Source of the DNA: JAJZOM01 sp046703545
GTDB taxonomy: Archaea > Thermoplasmatota > Thermoplasmata > Thermoplasmatales > Thermoplasmataceae
Reading direction: 5' to 3'
Assembly: GCA_046703545.1 (NCBI GenBank)
Contig: JBJKSX010000009.1
Location: forward strand, 1 to 24,259
DNA: 24,259 bases
The notes beneath the pieces are model-generated. The model saw only the letters and a program-made list of their open reading frames with translations, did not search any database and was not told the DNA's origin. Positions 1 to 7,459 of this stretch are shown piece by piece (position 1 is the stretch's first letter; every line of letters begins with the position of its first letter). The translations under genes were made by a program, and so were the position numbers.

Positions 1-2119
1 CGGTGGAGGTTTTTGTTTGCCCGTTGAAGGTCACAGACCATGAGGAGCCTGAAAGAAGGCCTGTCTCGTTGAACACAGCCTGTGGGTTTGTCCAAGGCTT
101 GACCAGTGGATAGTAATCAATGTATCCAGGAGTCGCCGTAAACGAAGTGTCATTTATTCCGTCACTTCCTTTGATATTCTGACTTTGTCCAGAGTATAGG
201 TCAGAAGTTGCCGAATTCCAATAGTTTCCACCTATTGGATAAGAAAGATTCAGGAGAATATTCTTAGAGCCCCCGATTTCTGTGGGTGGAGAAGCCGAGT
301 AGTTGATGAAGTTGTTGTGGTAGATTGTGAGGTTGCCACTACCAAAGACGAGGAAAGGGTTGATTGAATCGTTTGCTGTGTTGCCATAAAAGGTGGAATT
401 GCCAGTATCAGAGAAAATGATAGCTCCCTCGAAACCCGTCACAAAATTCTGAGAAAATGTGATATTGTTCGATCGTGAGATCTGGTAGCCAAGTACTCCT
501 CCACTGTTCAGGACGTTTCCTGTTACTGTAGAATTCGTAGAGTTGGATACATTCAATGCTATCGAAGCACCGCCGTTATAGCTGTTATAAGTATTCATTG
601 ACACTAATGAGTTGTTTAAGGAGCTCAAAGACATACCTATCCCAGAACTTGTTGTATTGTTAAACTCAACCGCATTTCCCTGAATGTGTGCATTCTGAAT
701 CGGGGTGCTAGCATTCAGGGAGATCCCCATGGGAGAACCATTCTTGATAACTATGAGGTTGCCTAAAACCGAAAGGTCTGAAAAATTGGTTGGAGCCTGT
801 GCATAACCGTTTATTCCCAGATTGCTTGATCCGGTATACATGAAGATGGAATTGTTGTCGACATTCTGGCTGGATCCATTCAGAATAATCCCGTTAGAGA
901 AATCGGTTCCGTTGATGTAAATACTGTTTTGACTCACCTGAGAAAGAGTTGTACCAGCGGCAAGTTCTGAAATGCCTGATACATTCTTCCCGCTCAGGTT
1001 GAGTGTGTTGCCAGTCACATCCAGATTGGTACCCTGAGTCTGTATGCCAGTACTGCCGTATGCCTGTAAATCGTGCTGCATGGTGATATCGTTATTGTTC
1101 ACCTTAATGTTGTTACCCTGGGTAATCACGCCAGTGGAATCCCCACCAGCATTATTGACCATAATCTTGTTCCCGGAAAGCGTTCCAGTGCTATTGAATA
1201 TCACTGCATTTATTGAACCGGTGCCAGAAGTTGGGTTCAATATTGTAATAGTATTGTCGATAAATGTATTGTTTGTCAAAGTGCCCACTGTCGGTGGGGA
1301 CACCATAACTGCAGCAGTTTGTGCAGCAGAAGTATTCAGAATTAATCCCTTGATCAAGGAATTGTTGGCCCCATCAAAGACATCGCCAAGTGAAGCTGTG
1401 CTTGAAGTAATTGTGGTGTCTACGAGGCTTGTATAATTGGAACCTAACATCACTGAACCAAAATACGTATCCTGTGCATAGAGAGTGTCATTATAGATGC
1501 TGTTATGTGACGATAAGCCCGTTGGAAGTGGGTTCCCCCCACCTAAAGCAATTCCCATTCCTATATCAAACGCGTTAAAAGGGGCAAGAATCGGCGGCAA
1601 GAGAGCCACGATGCTGTTTGAAACATTGACATAATATGTTTCTGATGAAACCAGTATCCCCAAAAGTGTTGTTGAAATGTTAAGGTAGTTCAGCGAGATG
1701 TGTGAAGCATTGCTGACCTCAATGCCGGCAGTGCTTTGGGAGGAAATCTGAAGATTGCTGACAGATACATTGTTAACCTGTGAAATGTTCAGAATCGGAC
1801 CCGCTGTATAACTGTTGTTGAAAATATAGTACCCCTCGCCGTTCACAATGGCACCAGGCCTTTGAACAGTGAGTGTTGCGCTCACATTGCCAGTCAGATT
1901 ATAGTAATTCCCAGATTGATTGAACGGTGTACCGGGTCCGTTGAGAGACACTGTCCCATTCGGCAGAATTGTGATGTTCCCGGTGTAAACTGTGACCGGG
2001 ATGTTGTATGCTTGCACTTCCTGGCTGTTGTGAATGGTGCCCCCGCCAACTGCAACAGCGACTGCGAATCCAGTGACCGATAACACAGCCACCAGTAATG
2101 ACAATAATTTAGTATTCAC
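1..2119 (-). CDS. Secreted beta-helix surface protein (NosD/CASH-type), C-terminus beyond left edge
   Basis: The minus strand is open without a stop from a GTG at 2119 to the left edge, giving about 706 residues. The N-terminus is a signal peptide or anchor: MNTKLL, then a hydrophobic run to about residue 25. The body is a long series of short Asn/Gly/Ser/Ile-rich units of the type 'N-x-I-x-x-N', typical of right-handed parallel beta-helices (NosD/CASH), with very many N-x-S/T sequons. Near the left edge it reads GGNYWN, then DYYPLVKPW, the usual end of a NosD-like domain. It then enters a repeat resembling the 'F-x-E-x-GL-x-x-G-x-x-W-x-V-x-F-N-G' Ig-like units common in Thermoplasmatota surface proteins. 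The GTG start is chosen because a TATA-like box lies about 22 nt upstream and no ATG is better placed. Likely exported, glycosylated and on the cell surface; ligand unknown. Open reading frames on the plus strand here are shadows. Confidence 0.85.
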   Translation of the reverse strand, partial: MNTKLLSLLVAVLSVTGFAVAVAVGGGTIHNSQEVQAYNIPVTVYTGNITILPNGTVSLNGPGTPFNQSGNYYNLTGNVSATLTVQRPGAIVNGEGYYIFNNSYTAGPILNISQVNNVSVSNLQISSQSTAGIEVSNASHISLNYLNISTTLLGILVSSETYYVNVSNSIVALLPPILAPFNAFDIGMGIALGGGNPLPTGLSSHNSIYNDTLYAQDTYFGSVMLGSNYTSLVDTTITSSTASLGDVFDGANNSLIKGLILNTSAAQTAAVMVSPPTVGTLTNNTFIDNTITILNPTSGTGSINAVIFNSTGTLSGNKIMVNNAGGDSTGVITQGNNIKVNNNDITMQHDLQAYGSTGIQTQGTNLDVTGNTLNLSGKNVSGISELAAGTTLSQVSQNSIYINGTDFSNGIILNGSSQNVDNNSIFMYTGSSNLGINGYAQAPTNFSDLSVLGNLIVIKNGSPMGISLNASTPIQNAHIQGNAVEFNNTTSSGIGMSLSSLNNSLVSMNTYNSYNGGASIALNVSNSTNSTVTGNVLNSGGVLGYQISRSNNITFSQNFVTGFEGAIIFSDTGNSTFYGNTANDSINPFLVFGSGNLTIYHNNFINYSASPPTEIGGSKNILLNLSYPIGGNYWNSATSDLYSGQSQNIKGSDGINDTSFTATPGYIDYYPLVKPWTNPQAVFNETGLLSGSSWSVTFNGQTKTST

Positions 2120-2134
2120 TTCGAGATGACAATG

Positions 2135-2147
2135 TTTATATATAAAA
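2135..2147 (-). promoter_or_regulatory. TATA-like box of the surface protein gene
   Basis: The run TTTTATATATAAA on the minus strand is centred about 22 nt upstream of the GTG at 2119. That matches the leaderless spacing seen for other first genes here. Confidence 0.6.
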
Positions 2148-2267
2148 ACATTTGTGATAACCCATAATAGGGTATTTATATCAAAAAGCGCCCATAATGC
2201 TGATTTTTCTAACTGTACAAAGTTGGGTTCAAAATAAACGCGAGTGGCCCAGGCAGATAATTGAAAA

Positions 2268-2342
2268 TGCTCCGGCCGGGATTTGGACCCGAGTCGAGAG
2301 ATTGAGAGTCTCTAATGCTTGACCTGACTACACTACCGGAGC
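2268..2342 (-). tRNA. tRNA-Glu (anticodon CTC)
   Basis: Cloverleaf read on the minus strand. The acceptor stem is GCTCCGG/CCGGAGC with discriminator A73. The anticodon stem AGAGA/TCTCT closes the loop CTCTCAA, which contains anticodon CTC (reads GAG, Glu). The T-arm is TCGGG-TCCAAAT-CCCGG with one T-G wobble. No intron, and CCA is not encoded. A TATA-like box lies about 29 nt upstream of the 5' end. Confidence 0.93.
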
Positions 2343-2366
2343 TTCCCTGCAGAATGGGATATGGAC

Positions 2367-2375
2367 ATTTATAAC
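2367..2375 (-). promoter_or_regulatory. TATA-like box of tRNA-Glu
   Basis: GTTATAAAT on the minus strand, centred about 29 nt upstream of the mature tRNA 5' end. Confidence 0.55.
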
Positions 2376-2422
2376 TTATGTTTGCGGAGAGCTTTGTCGC
2401 CCGGGAATGGGAGCAATTAGAA

Positions 2423-2593
2423 TTAAGCCACGATTGGCCAGAACACTTTTGCGAGCTCCACGACTACTGCCATGGCGATTCCGATGTATATAATCAGCTT
2501 GGGATCAAGTGCTGGGCCGGTGATCTCTTCTTCCTCGAAATACCTGATAAGTCCTGCACCGGACTGGAATCCTTCTGATTTCTTCTCTGCCAT
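2423..2593 (-). CDS. secG: Sec61-beta homolog, protein translocase small subunit
   Basis: A 56-residue protein. The cytosolic N-terminus carries the archaeal Sec61-beta signature: polar start MAEKKSEGFQSGAGL, then the IRYFEEEE motif and GPALDPK. A single membrane helix follows (about residues 33-55, LIIYIGIAMAVVVELAKVFW). Length and motif order match the archaeal family (about 53-60 residues). It is the tail-anchored third subunit of the SecYE translocon in the cytoplasmic membrane. It starts 33 nt after the mevalonate 3-kinase stop on the same strand. The gap contains an AT-rich TATA-like run (near 2615-2626), so it may have its own promoter as well as read-through. The antisense plus-strand frame over this gene is a shadow. 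Confidence 0.93.
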   Translation of the reverse strand: MAEKKSEGFQSGAGLIRYFEEEEITGPALDPKLIIYIGIAMAVVVELAKVFWPIVA

Positions 2594-2626
2594 TTCAAGA
2601 CCTTAGGTCAATAGTGCTTAATTATT

Positions 2627-3628
2627 TTATGGATTTGCGCGGGAGATCACATGCGCTTTTTCTGCAACTTTCAGAAGTGAGATGCCATCACAGTGTTCCC
2701 TGAGTATTTCGATGTATTCCTTCAAATTCTTCTTCTCCGCTGCCACAAAAACATTGCTCCCACCGGTCACTATGTAGCTGAGCCACTGTGATTTTCTCAT
2801 TTCATCCACCAGGCCCATCAGTTTCCTCATTTCTGGCGTGATTATCCTGACTCCAACGCTTTCATTGAGCCTGTGGTATTCTGCCGTATCCTCGTGGCCC
2901 ATCTCGAAGATTCCCCTTATGTCCCTTTCTTCTGCAAGCTCTACTATTTTCCTTCCCTTTTCGAGTGTGCTTTCTATCCTCCGGGGATATTCAGGGCTTT
3001 TCACCTGATTTTCATGTATGCGGTCCGATGGTTTTCTCTTCACGTTGAACCTGCATCCGATGACCGCGTAGTCCCTGAAATCTTCCGGGTTCAGCAGGCG
3101 TTCGGTCATGGCTTTTTTTCCGTCAGCCCACGTGACAGTGAGGCCGCCATGGAAACTTCTTCCAACACTTTCTGAAATGGACCTGAGCTCATCTTCAAAC
3201 AGGGCCATGTCAGGCATTCCGCCTGCAATGTCATTGAGGCTGCTTCCCAGTGCGGCTGCTCCGGCATCGGAACTTCCACTCAGCACGCCGTAATTTCTGG
3301 AGGTGAATGAGACCGCCAGGTCCCTGGCGTCAAGGCCAAGATGTTCCATTATCCTGCCCTTGTGCCTGTTCAAGGTCACAAAGGGGGACCTTCCCGTTTC
3401 AGAATAGCCAACCGGGTCACCGTTCAGTGAACCAAAGGGCTTTCCCTTGTTGACAATGACTTTCGTGACCACCTTTATGTCCTCCCCAATGCCTTCATAT
3501 GCGAACCCGGCCGAGGTATGCATGGGCACCCTCCTCATCTTGTCTGATATTCCGCCCAGAAGCACCACTCCAATTGTCGGATACGCCACCGATTCTGAAT
3601 AAGCCAAAATCTGATCTTCAGTCAACAT
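2627..3628 (-). CDS. Mevalonate 3-kinase (Thermoplasma-type), archaeal mevalonate pathway
   Basis: A GHMP-superfamily protein of 333 residues from the ATG at 3628. It matches, as I recall it, the Thermoplasma acidophilum mevalonate 3-kinase (Ta1305): YPTIGVVLLGGI near the N-terminus, HTSAG-x-AY, the GSSDAGAA loop (about residues 118-125), LRSISES-x-GRS-x-x-GGLT-x-TW, and a C-terminal IVTGGSN-V-x-VA. The enzyme phosphorylates mevalonate at the 3-OH using ATP. This opens the Thermoplasma variant of isoprenoid (membrane lipid) synthesis, in which mevalonate 3-phosphate is later 5-phosphorylated and decarboxylated. The family is a decarboxylase relative that lost decarboxylation. An upstream in-frame ATG at 3724 would add 32 residues including four His, but that stretch covers the promoter region. 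A TATA-like box 21 nt upstream of 3628 supports the shorter form. A mevalonate-3,5-bisphosphate decarboxylase paralog is the main alternative. Confidence 0.85.
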   Translation of the reverse strand: MLTEDQILAYSESVAYPTIGVVLLGGISDKMRRVPMHTSAGFAYEGIGEDIKVVTKVIVNKGKPFGSLNGDPVGYSETGRSPFVTLNRHKGRIMEHLGLDARDLAVSFTSRNYGVLSGSSDAGAAALGSSLNDIAGGMPDMALFEDELRSISESVGRSFHGGLTVTWADGKKAMTERLLNPEDFRDYAVIGCRFNVKRKPSDRIHENQVKSPEYPRRIESTLEKGRKIVELAEERDIRGIFEMGHEDTAEYHRLNESVGVRIITPEMRKLMGLVDEMRKSQWLSYIVTGGSNVFVAAEKKNLKEYIEILREHCDGISLLKVAEKAHVISRANP

Positions 3629-3643
3629 GCTTGCATTGGCCGG

Positions 3644-3653
3644 AATTATTAAT
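3644..3653 (-). promoter_or_regulatory. TATA-like box of mevalonate 3-kinase
   Basis: TTAATAATT on the minus strand, centred about 21 nt before the ATG at 3628. This decides the short start and implies a leaderless transcript. Confidence 0.55.
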
Positions 3654-3741
3654 TTTTTTCTGGAAAGCCCGTCCCCAAGGATTTTTGAATGGTGGTGATG
3701 AAATTGTAATCTGTCTGTTCTCAAACAAAATAAATACGGTC

Positions 3742-3750
3742 AAAATATAT
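3742..3750 (+). promoter_or_regulatory. TATA-like box of the gcvPA-gcvPB operon
   Basis: AAAATATAT centred 19 nt before the gcvPA ATG at 3765. No Shine-Dalgarno is present, so a leaderless start is likely. It forms a divergent promoter pair with mevalonate 3-kinase. Confidence 0.55.
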
Positions 3751-3764
3751 CTCCTCTGACTCCC

Positions 3765-5105
3765 ATGACTGTAACTCAAGAACATGAAGAAATGCTCAGG
3801 GTTCTGAACATAAAGAATAAGGATGAACTGTTCTCAGATGTTCCCGGAAAGGTCAGGAAGACCTCCCTGGATATTCCGGAAGGAATCTCTGAGTTTGATG
3901 TTCTGTCAAAGGCCAGAGAAATGGCGTCCCTCAACAGGGGAATTGGATATGCAAATTTCCTTGGGAACGGCATCTATGATAGGGTTATTCCCACTTCCGT
4001 TGATTCGCTCATAGGAAGGACAGAATTTCTAACCTCATACACGCCGTATCAGGCTGAAATGTCACAGGGAGTCCTGCAGTCCCTGTTCGAATACCAGAGC
4101 CTTGTATCCCAGTTGACTGGAATGGACGTGACCAATTCATCCATGTATGATGGTTTCACCGCACTCGGCGAGGCGGTGAGGATGGCGTACAGAATCAACG
4201 GAAAGCATGAGATGCTTGTTCCGGAAACACTCTACAGGGACAAGCTCCAGGTGATCGAGAGTTACATGGCAGGGCTTCATTTCAAGACCGTGACCTACAG
4301 GATAGACCCTGTCACCGGCTTAACGGACCTGGAAGATCTCCAGAGCAAGATAACGGACAACACAAGCGCAATCATCACCGAGATGCCAAACGGCCTCGGC
4401 ATCATCGATGAAAATGTCCCCAGAATCAGGGACATCAAGAAGGATGCGCTCCTCATTGCCTATGTGGACCCAATTTCCCTGGGAATTTTGAACCCTCCCG
4501 GCACATACGATGCAGATATAGTCGTTGCAGAGGGGCAGCAACTTGGCATCCACAGAAGCTATGGAGGGCCTCTGCTGGGAATACTCTCATTCAAGAATGA
4601 ACACGTGAGAAAATCTCCGGGAAGGATAATTGGAGAATCCGTTGACGTCAACGGTAAGAGGGCATTTGTGATGACTCTCCAGACAAGGGAACAGCATATC
4701 AGAAGGCAGAAGGCCATGAGCAACATTTGCACAAACCAGGCTCTCATGGCCATAGCTGCAGCATCATACCTCAGCATAGTTGGGGCTTCCGGACTCAGGA
4801 AGGTGGCAGCGGTTACGTATTCCAAAGCGAGAAAGTTGAAATCTGAACTTGTATCGCTGAACAATTCATCTGAAGTTCAACTGACAGGCCAGCCCTTTTC
4901 TGACGTTCTTGTCTCTTTCAGTCATGAAATTGATGATCTGCAGGGAAAACTGTTCCAGAAAGAGATTCTTGGCGGGCTCCCACTTGGCAGATTCCTGCCT
5001 GAGAACAACCATTTCCCGAAGAACTCACATTTCTTCTCGGTAACTGAGAAGAACACGCCTGAAGAAATTTCCAGGCTCCTTTCAGAACTGGAGGTGATCC
5101 TGTGA
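3765..5105 (+). CDS. gcvPA: Glycine dehydrogenase (decarboxylating) subunit 1
   Basis: A 446-residue protein, close to the usual ~445-450 of the archaeal/Gram-positive split P-protein subunit 1. Recognisable features are the N-terminal F-L-G-x-G-x-Y-D-x-x-x-P block (LGNGIYDRVIP), YTPYQAE-x-SQG-x-LQ-x-x-FE-Y-Q, D-V-T-N-S-S-M-Y-D-G, and the late E-x-Q-x-L-G-I-x-x-x-Y-G-G-P-L-L-G segment. With subunit 2 it forms the P-protein of the glycine cleavage system. That PLP enzyme decarboxylates glycine and passes the aminomethyl group to lipoylated H-protein. It overlaps gcvPB by 4 nt, implying translational coupling. No gcvH, gcvT or lipoate gene is in the window, so those partners must be elsewhere. 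Confidence 0.96.
   Translation: MTVTQEHEEMLRVLNIKNKDELFSDVPGKVRKTSLDIPEGISEFDVLSKAREMASLNRGIGYANFLGNGIYDRVIPTSVDSLIGRTEFLTSYTPYQAEMSQGVLQSLFEYQSLVSQLTGMDVTNSSMYDGFTALGEAVRMAYRINGKHEMLVPETLYRDKLQVIESYMAGLHFKTVTYRIDPVTGLTDLEDLQSKITDNTSAIITEMPNGLGIIDENVPRIRDIKKDALLIAYVDPISLGILNPPGTYDADIVVAEGQQLGIHRSYGGPLLGILSFKNEHVRKSPGRIIGESVDVNGKRAFVMTLQTREQHIRRQKAMSNICTNQALMAIAAASYLSIVGASGLRKVAAVTYSKARKLKSELVSLNNSSEVQLTGQPFSDVLVSFSHEIDDLQGKLFQKEILGGLPLGRFLPENNHFPKNSHFFSVTEKNTPEEISRLLSELEVIL
5090..5099 (+). promoter_or_regulatory. Strong Shine-Dalgarno for gcvPB inside gcvPA
   Basis: GGAGGTGATC, near-perfect anti-16S complement, ends about 2-4 nt before the GTG start at 5102 and lies inside the gcvPA coding end. 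It fixes the gcvPB start and contrasts with the leaderless first gene. Confidence 0.75.
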
Positions 5106-6544
5106 GTTACAGGCAGGCGTCATATGATGAACCATTCATTGGAGAGCTCAGGTCCGGAACAACTTACAAGCTTCCGGGAGAATTTGATGAGAAGGTGCTG
5201 GATAACCTTCCGGGCAGCCTTAGAAGAACAGAAGTGGACCTTCCTGATGTGGCAGAATACGACGTTGTCAGGCATTACACAAGGCTCTCACAGATGAACT
5301 TCAGCGTCGACATAGGGATGTACCCCCTTGGTTCGTGCACAATGAAATTCAACCCCAAGTTTGCAGACCAGGTTTCAACATTTGAAGAGTTCAGCGAAAT
5401 GCACCCCCTTCAGCAGGAAAGCACTGTGCAGGGGTCCCTCAGGGTCATGTATGAATTGCAGGAGTACCTGAAAGAGCTCTCAGACATGGGAGCAATAACA
5501 CTGCAGCCTCTCGCAGGTGCACATGGCGAATACACTGGCATCCTCATAATCAGGAAATACCATGAAGACCGGGGAGAGCTGGACCAGAGGACAGAGATCA
5601 TCGTTCCGGACTCTGCGCATGGCACAAATCCGGCCTCGGCGGCCATGGGCGGCTTTGATGTGGTGGAGATCCCCTCCGCCTCAAATGGCACCGTGGACCT
5701 TGAGGCACTGAAGGCAGCACTGTCAGAAAAGACCGCTGCTTTCATGATAACGAATCCAAACACGCTTGGGATCTTTGAGGACAACATCACGGAGATCGCA
5801 AAGCTTGTTCATGATGCCGGTGCACTGCTCTACTATGATGGGGCCAATTTCAACGCGATCATGGGCGTCACTTCTCCTGGGCTAATGGGATTTGACATTG
5901 TCCACTTCAACCTTCACAAGACCTTCGCGACCCCCCATGGAGGAGGCGGGCCGGGTTCCGGGCCTGTGGCCGTATGCGAGAGCCTGAAGGAATTCCTGCC
6001 GGTCCCGACAGTGGAAAAGGATGGGGACAGGTACTTCCTGGACTATTCGCACAGCAAGACCATCGGAAGGATCTCTTCCTACTTCGGGTCATTCAACATG
6101 ATGCTCAGGGCCTGGGCATACATCAGGTACCATGGATCAAATGGCCTGAGGGAAAACACCGTGAATGCGGTGCTGAACGCAAACTATCTCTCCCACCTTC
6201 TCGCCGGGAAATTCAGGATACCGTTCAAGCCGCTGAAGAAGCACGAGCTTGTCCTTTCCACGGAAAACACTGGAAAGCGTGCCCTTGACATTGCGAAATT
6301 CCTCATCGACCATGGAATACATGCACCAACTGTGTATTTCCCACTCATTGTCCATGAAGACATGATGATTGAACCCACGGAGTCTGTTTCCAAGGCAGAC
6401 CTTGACAAGTATGCCGACATTCTCATCAGGAGCCTTGAAGTGGACAACGATGAACTCAAGAGCCTTCCAAGAAACCTCCCTGTGGGGAGGATAGATGAAG
6501 TCAGGGCTGCAAGGCAGCTTATCCTGAAATGGGATCTGGAATAA
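5102..6544 (+). CDS. gcvPB: Glycine dehydrogenase (decarboxylating) subunit 2
   Basis: A 480-residue PLP-binding subunit of the P-protein. Visible motifs are MYPLGSCTMKFNPK (about residues 73-86), PLAGAHGEYTG (about 136-146), PDSAHGTNPASA (about 169-180), and the PLP-lysine segment HFNLHKTFATPHGGGGPG with K273 as the Schiff-base residue. Length matches the family (about 480-490). Translation starts at GTG in a GTGA overlap with the gcvPA stop, led by an extended Shine-Dalgarno. Together the two subunits catalyse the reversible glycine decarboxylation half-reaction, feeding one-carbon units to the folate/pterin carrier. A T-rich tract follows the stop as a likely terminator. Confidence 0.97.
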   Translation: MSYRQASYDEPFIGELRSGTTYKLPGEFDEKVLDNLPGSLRRTEVDLPDVAEYDVVRHYTRLSQMNFSVDIGMYPLGSCTMKFNPKFADQVSTFEEFSEMHPLQQESTVQGSLRVMYELQEYLKELSDMGAITLQPLAGAHGEYTGILIIRKYHEDRGELDQRTEIIVPDSAHGTNPASAAMGGFDVVEIPSASNGTVDLEALKAALSEKTAAFMITNPNTLGIFEDNITEIAKLVHDAGALLYYDGANFNAIMGVTSPGLMGFDIVHFNLHKTFATPHGGGGPGSGPVAVCESLKEFLPVPTVEKDGDRYFLDYSHSKTIGRISSYFGSFNMMLRAWAYIRYHGSNGLRENTVNAVLNANYLSHLLAGKFRIPFKPLKKHELVLSTENTGKRALDIAKFLIDHGIHAPTVYFPLIVHEDMMIEPTESVSKADLDKYADILIRSLEVDNDELKSLPRNLPVGRIDEVRAARQLILKWDLE

Positions 6545-6556
6545 CTCCAGAACCAT

Positions 6557-6580
6557 TCTTAATTTTCTTCATTTTTTTTA
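6557..6580 (+). terminator. T-rich terminator after gcvPB
   Basis: Two oligo-T runs (TTAATTTTCTTC then eight T) begin about 15 nt after the gcvPB stop. No stem is needed, as is typical of archaeal termination. Confidence 0.5.
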
Positions 6581-6637
6581 CGTTCAATTATCTTTTGAAA
6601 ATCCTGGCCGCGCTTGCTGTGTCAGCTCGAGTGTAAC

Positions 6638-6647
6638 CTATTTATGC
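6638..6647 (+). promoter_or_regulatory. TATA-like box of the acetyltransferase gene
   Basis: CTATTTATGC centred about 28 nt before the ATG at 6671. Confidence 0.4.
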
Positions 6648-6670
6648 TACCATAATCTGCCTCTCCTTGA

Positions 6671-7459
6671 ATGGAAATTAATGTCATTTCTGACCCGGAT
6701 GAAATCAATGAGATCATACCTGTCATACGTTCAGCCTGGGGAATGGAACACATGGAACAGCTCATCAAGGACATAGTTGCATCCATGAGATTCCATGGCG
6801 GGCTTGTCCTCCTTGCCAGGGAGGGCGGAAAGGTAGTGGGGATGCATTACAGCTTTCCGGGATACAGGAATGGCAGGGTATACCTATACTCGCACATGAC
6901 TGGAGTTGTCCACGACCTCAAGTATTCTGGTGTGGGAAGGGCAATGAAGATGGCTCAGAGGGAATGGGCCAACAGCAACGGATATAACCTCGTTGCATGG
7001 ACTTACGACCCCCTTATGGCACTGAACGCCAACTTCAATTTCAACAAGCTCGGAGTGTTTTCAAGGAGTTATCTCCGCAACTTCTATGGCGAAATGGACG
7101 ATTCCCTCAATTTCGGGCTACCCACAGACAGGTTTGTCGCCGAGTGGTGGAATGAATACCAGAAGCCAAAACTCACCGACCCAAAAGTCTTCGTGAACGA
7201 GAGGTCAGAACTCTACAGCTACAGCTTCAAGGACAGTGAAAAGGTCCTTGGGGTCTACATACCCAAAGACTTCGTTTCGGTCAAGAAAGACGACAGGGAT
7301 CTTGCATACAAAATAAGGATGAGCACCAGAGACATCTTTGAGCACCTGTTCTCAGAAGGGTATTCTGCAGTGGGCTTCAACAGGGAGAACTCTTACTACA
7401 CGTTCCACAAGGAACCGAAAATGGAAGAAAAATTTGGAAGGAATATCTTCCTGGACTAG
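6671..7459 (+). CDS. GNAT-superfamily N-acetyltransferase (COG3375-like)
   Basis: A 262-residue protein. The N-terminal half follows the GNAT fold order: beta-1 'EINVISDP', helix with 'VIRSAWG', a strand pair 'GGLVLLAREGGKVVGMHYSF', the core strand 'YLYSHMTGVVHDLKYSGVGRAMKMAQREWA' with the acetyl-CoA loop S-G-V-G-R-A, and 'GYNLVAWTYDPL'. The segment N-A-x-F-N-F-N-K-L-G-V after it (about residues 117-128), a Y-x-x-N-F-Y-G unit, and 'LPTDRFVAEWW' are typical of the predicted acetyltransferases grouped in COG3375. The substrate is not deducible. The gene is monocistronic, and its TAG stop interlocks with the stop of the convergent RPA operon. Confidence 0.75.
   Translation: MEINVISDPDEINEIIPVIRSAWGMEHMEQLIKDIVASMRFHGGLVLLAREGGKVVGMHYSFPGYRNGRVYLYSHMTGVVHDLKYSGVGRAMKMAQREWANSNGYNLVAWTYDPLMALNANFNFNKLGVFSRSYLRNFYGEMDDSLNFGLPTDRFVAEWWNEYQKPKLTDPKVFVNERSELYSYSFKDSEKVLGVYIPKDFVSVKKDDRDLAYKIRMSTRDIFEHLFSEGYSAVGFNRENSYYTFHKEPKMEEKFGRNIFLD

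Noticed and set aside
1044..1436. Plus-strand frame of 130 codons
   Set aside because: It is antisense to the continuous minus-strand surface-protein gene; its composition mirrors the repeats of that gene and it has no family features.
2378..2578. Plus-strand frame of 66 codons
   Set aside because: Antisense to the clear Sec61-beta gene and overlapping the tRNA promoter region.
3629..3724. His-rich 32-residue N-terminal extension of mevalonate 3-kinase
   Set aside because: It overlaps the TATA-like box of the shorter form and the divergent promoter region, and the ortholog I recall has no such extension.
5974..6288. Plus-strand frame of 104 codons within gcvPB
   Set aside because: Out-of-frame shadow of a well-conserved gene.
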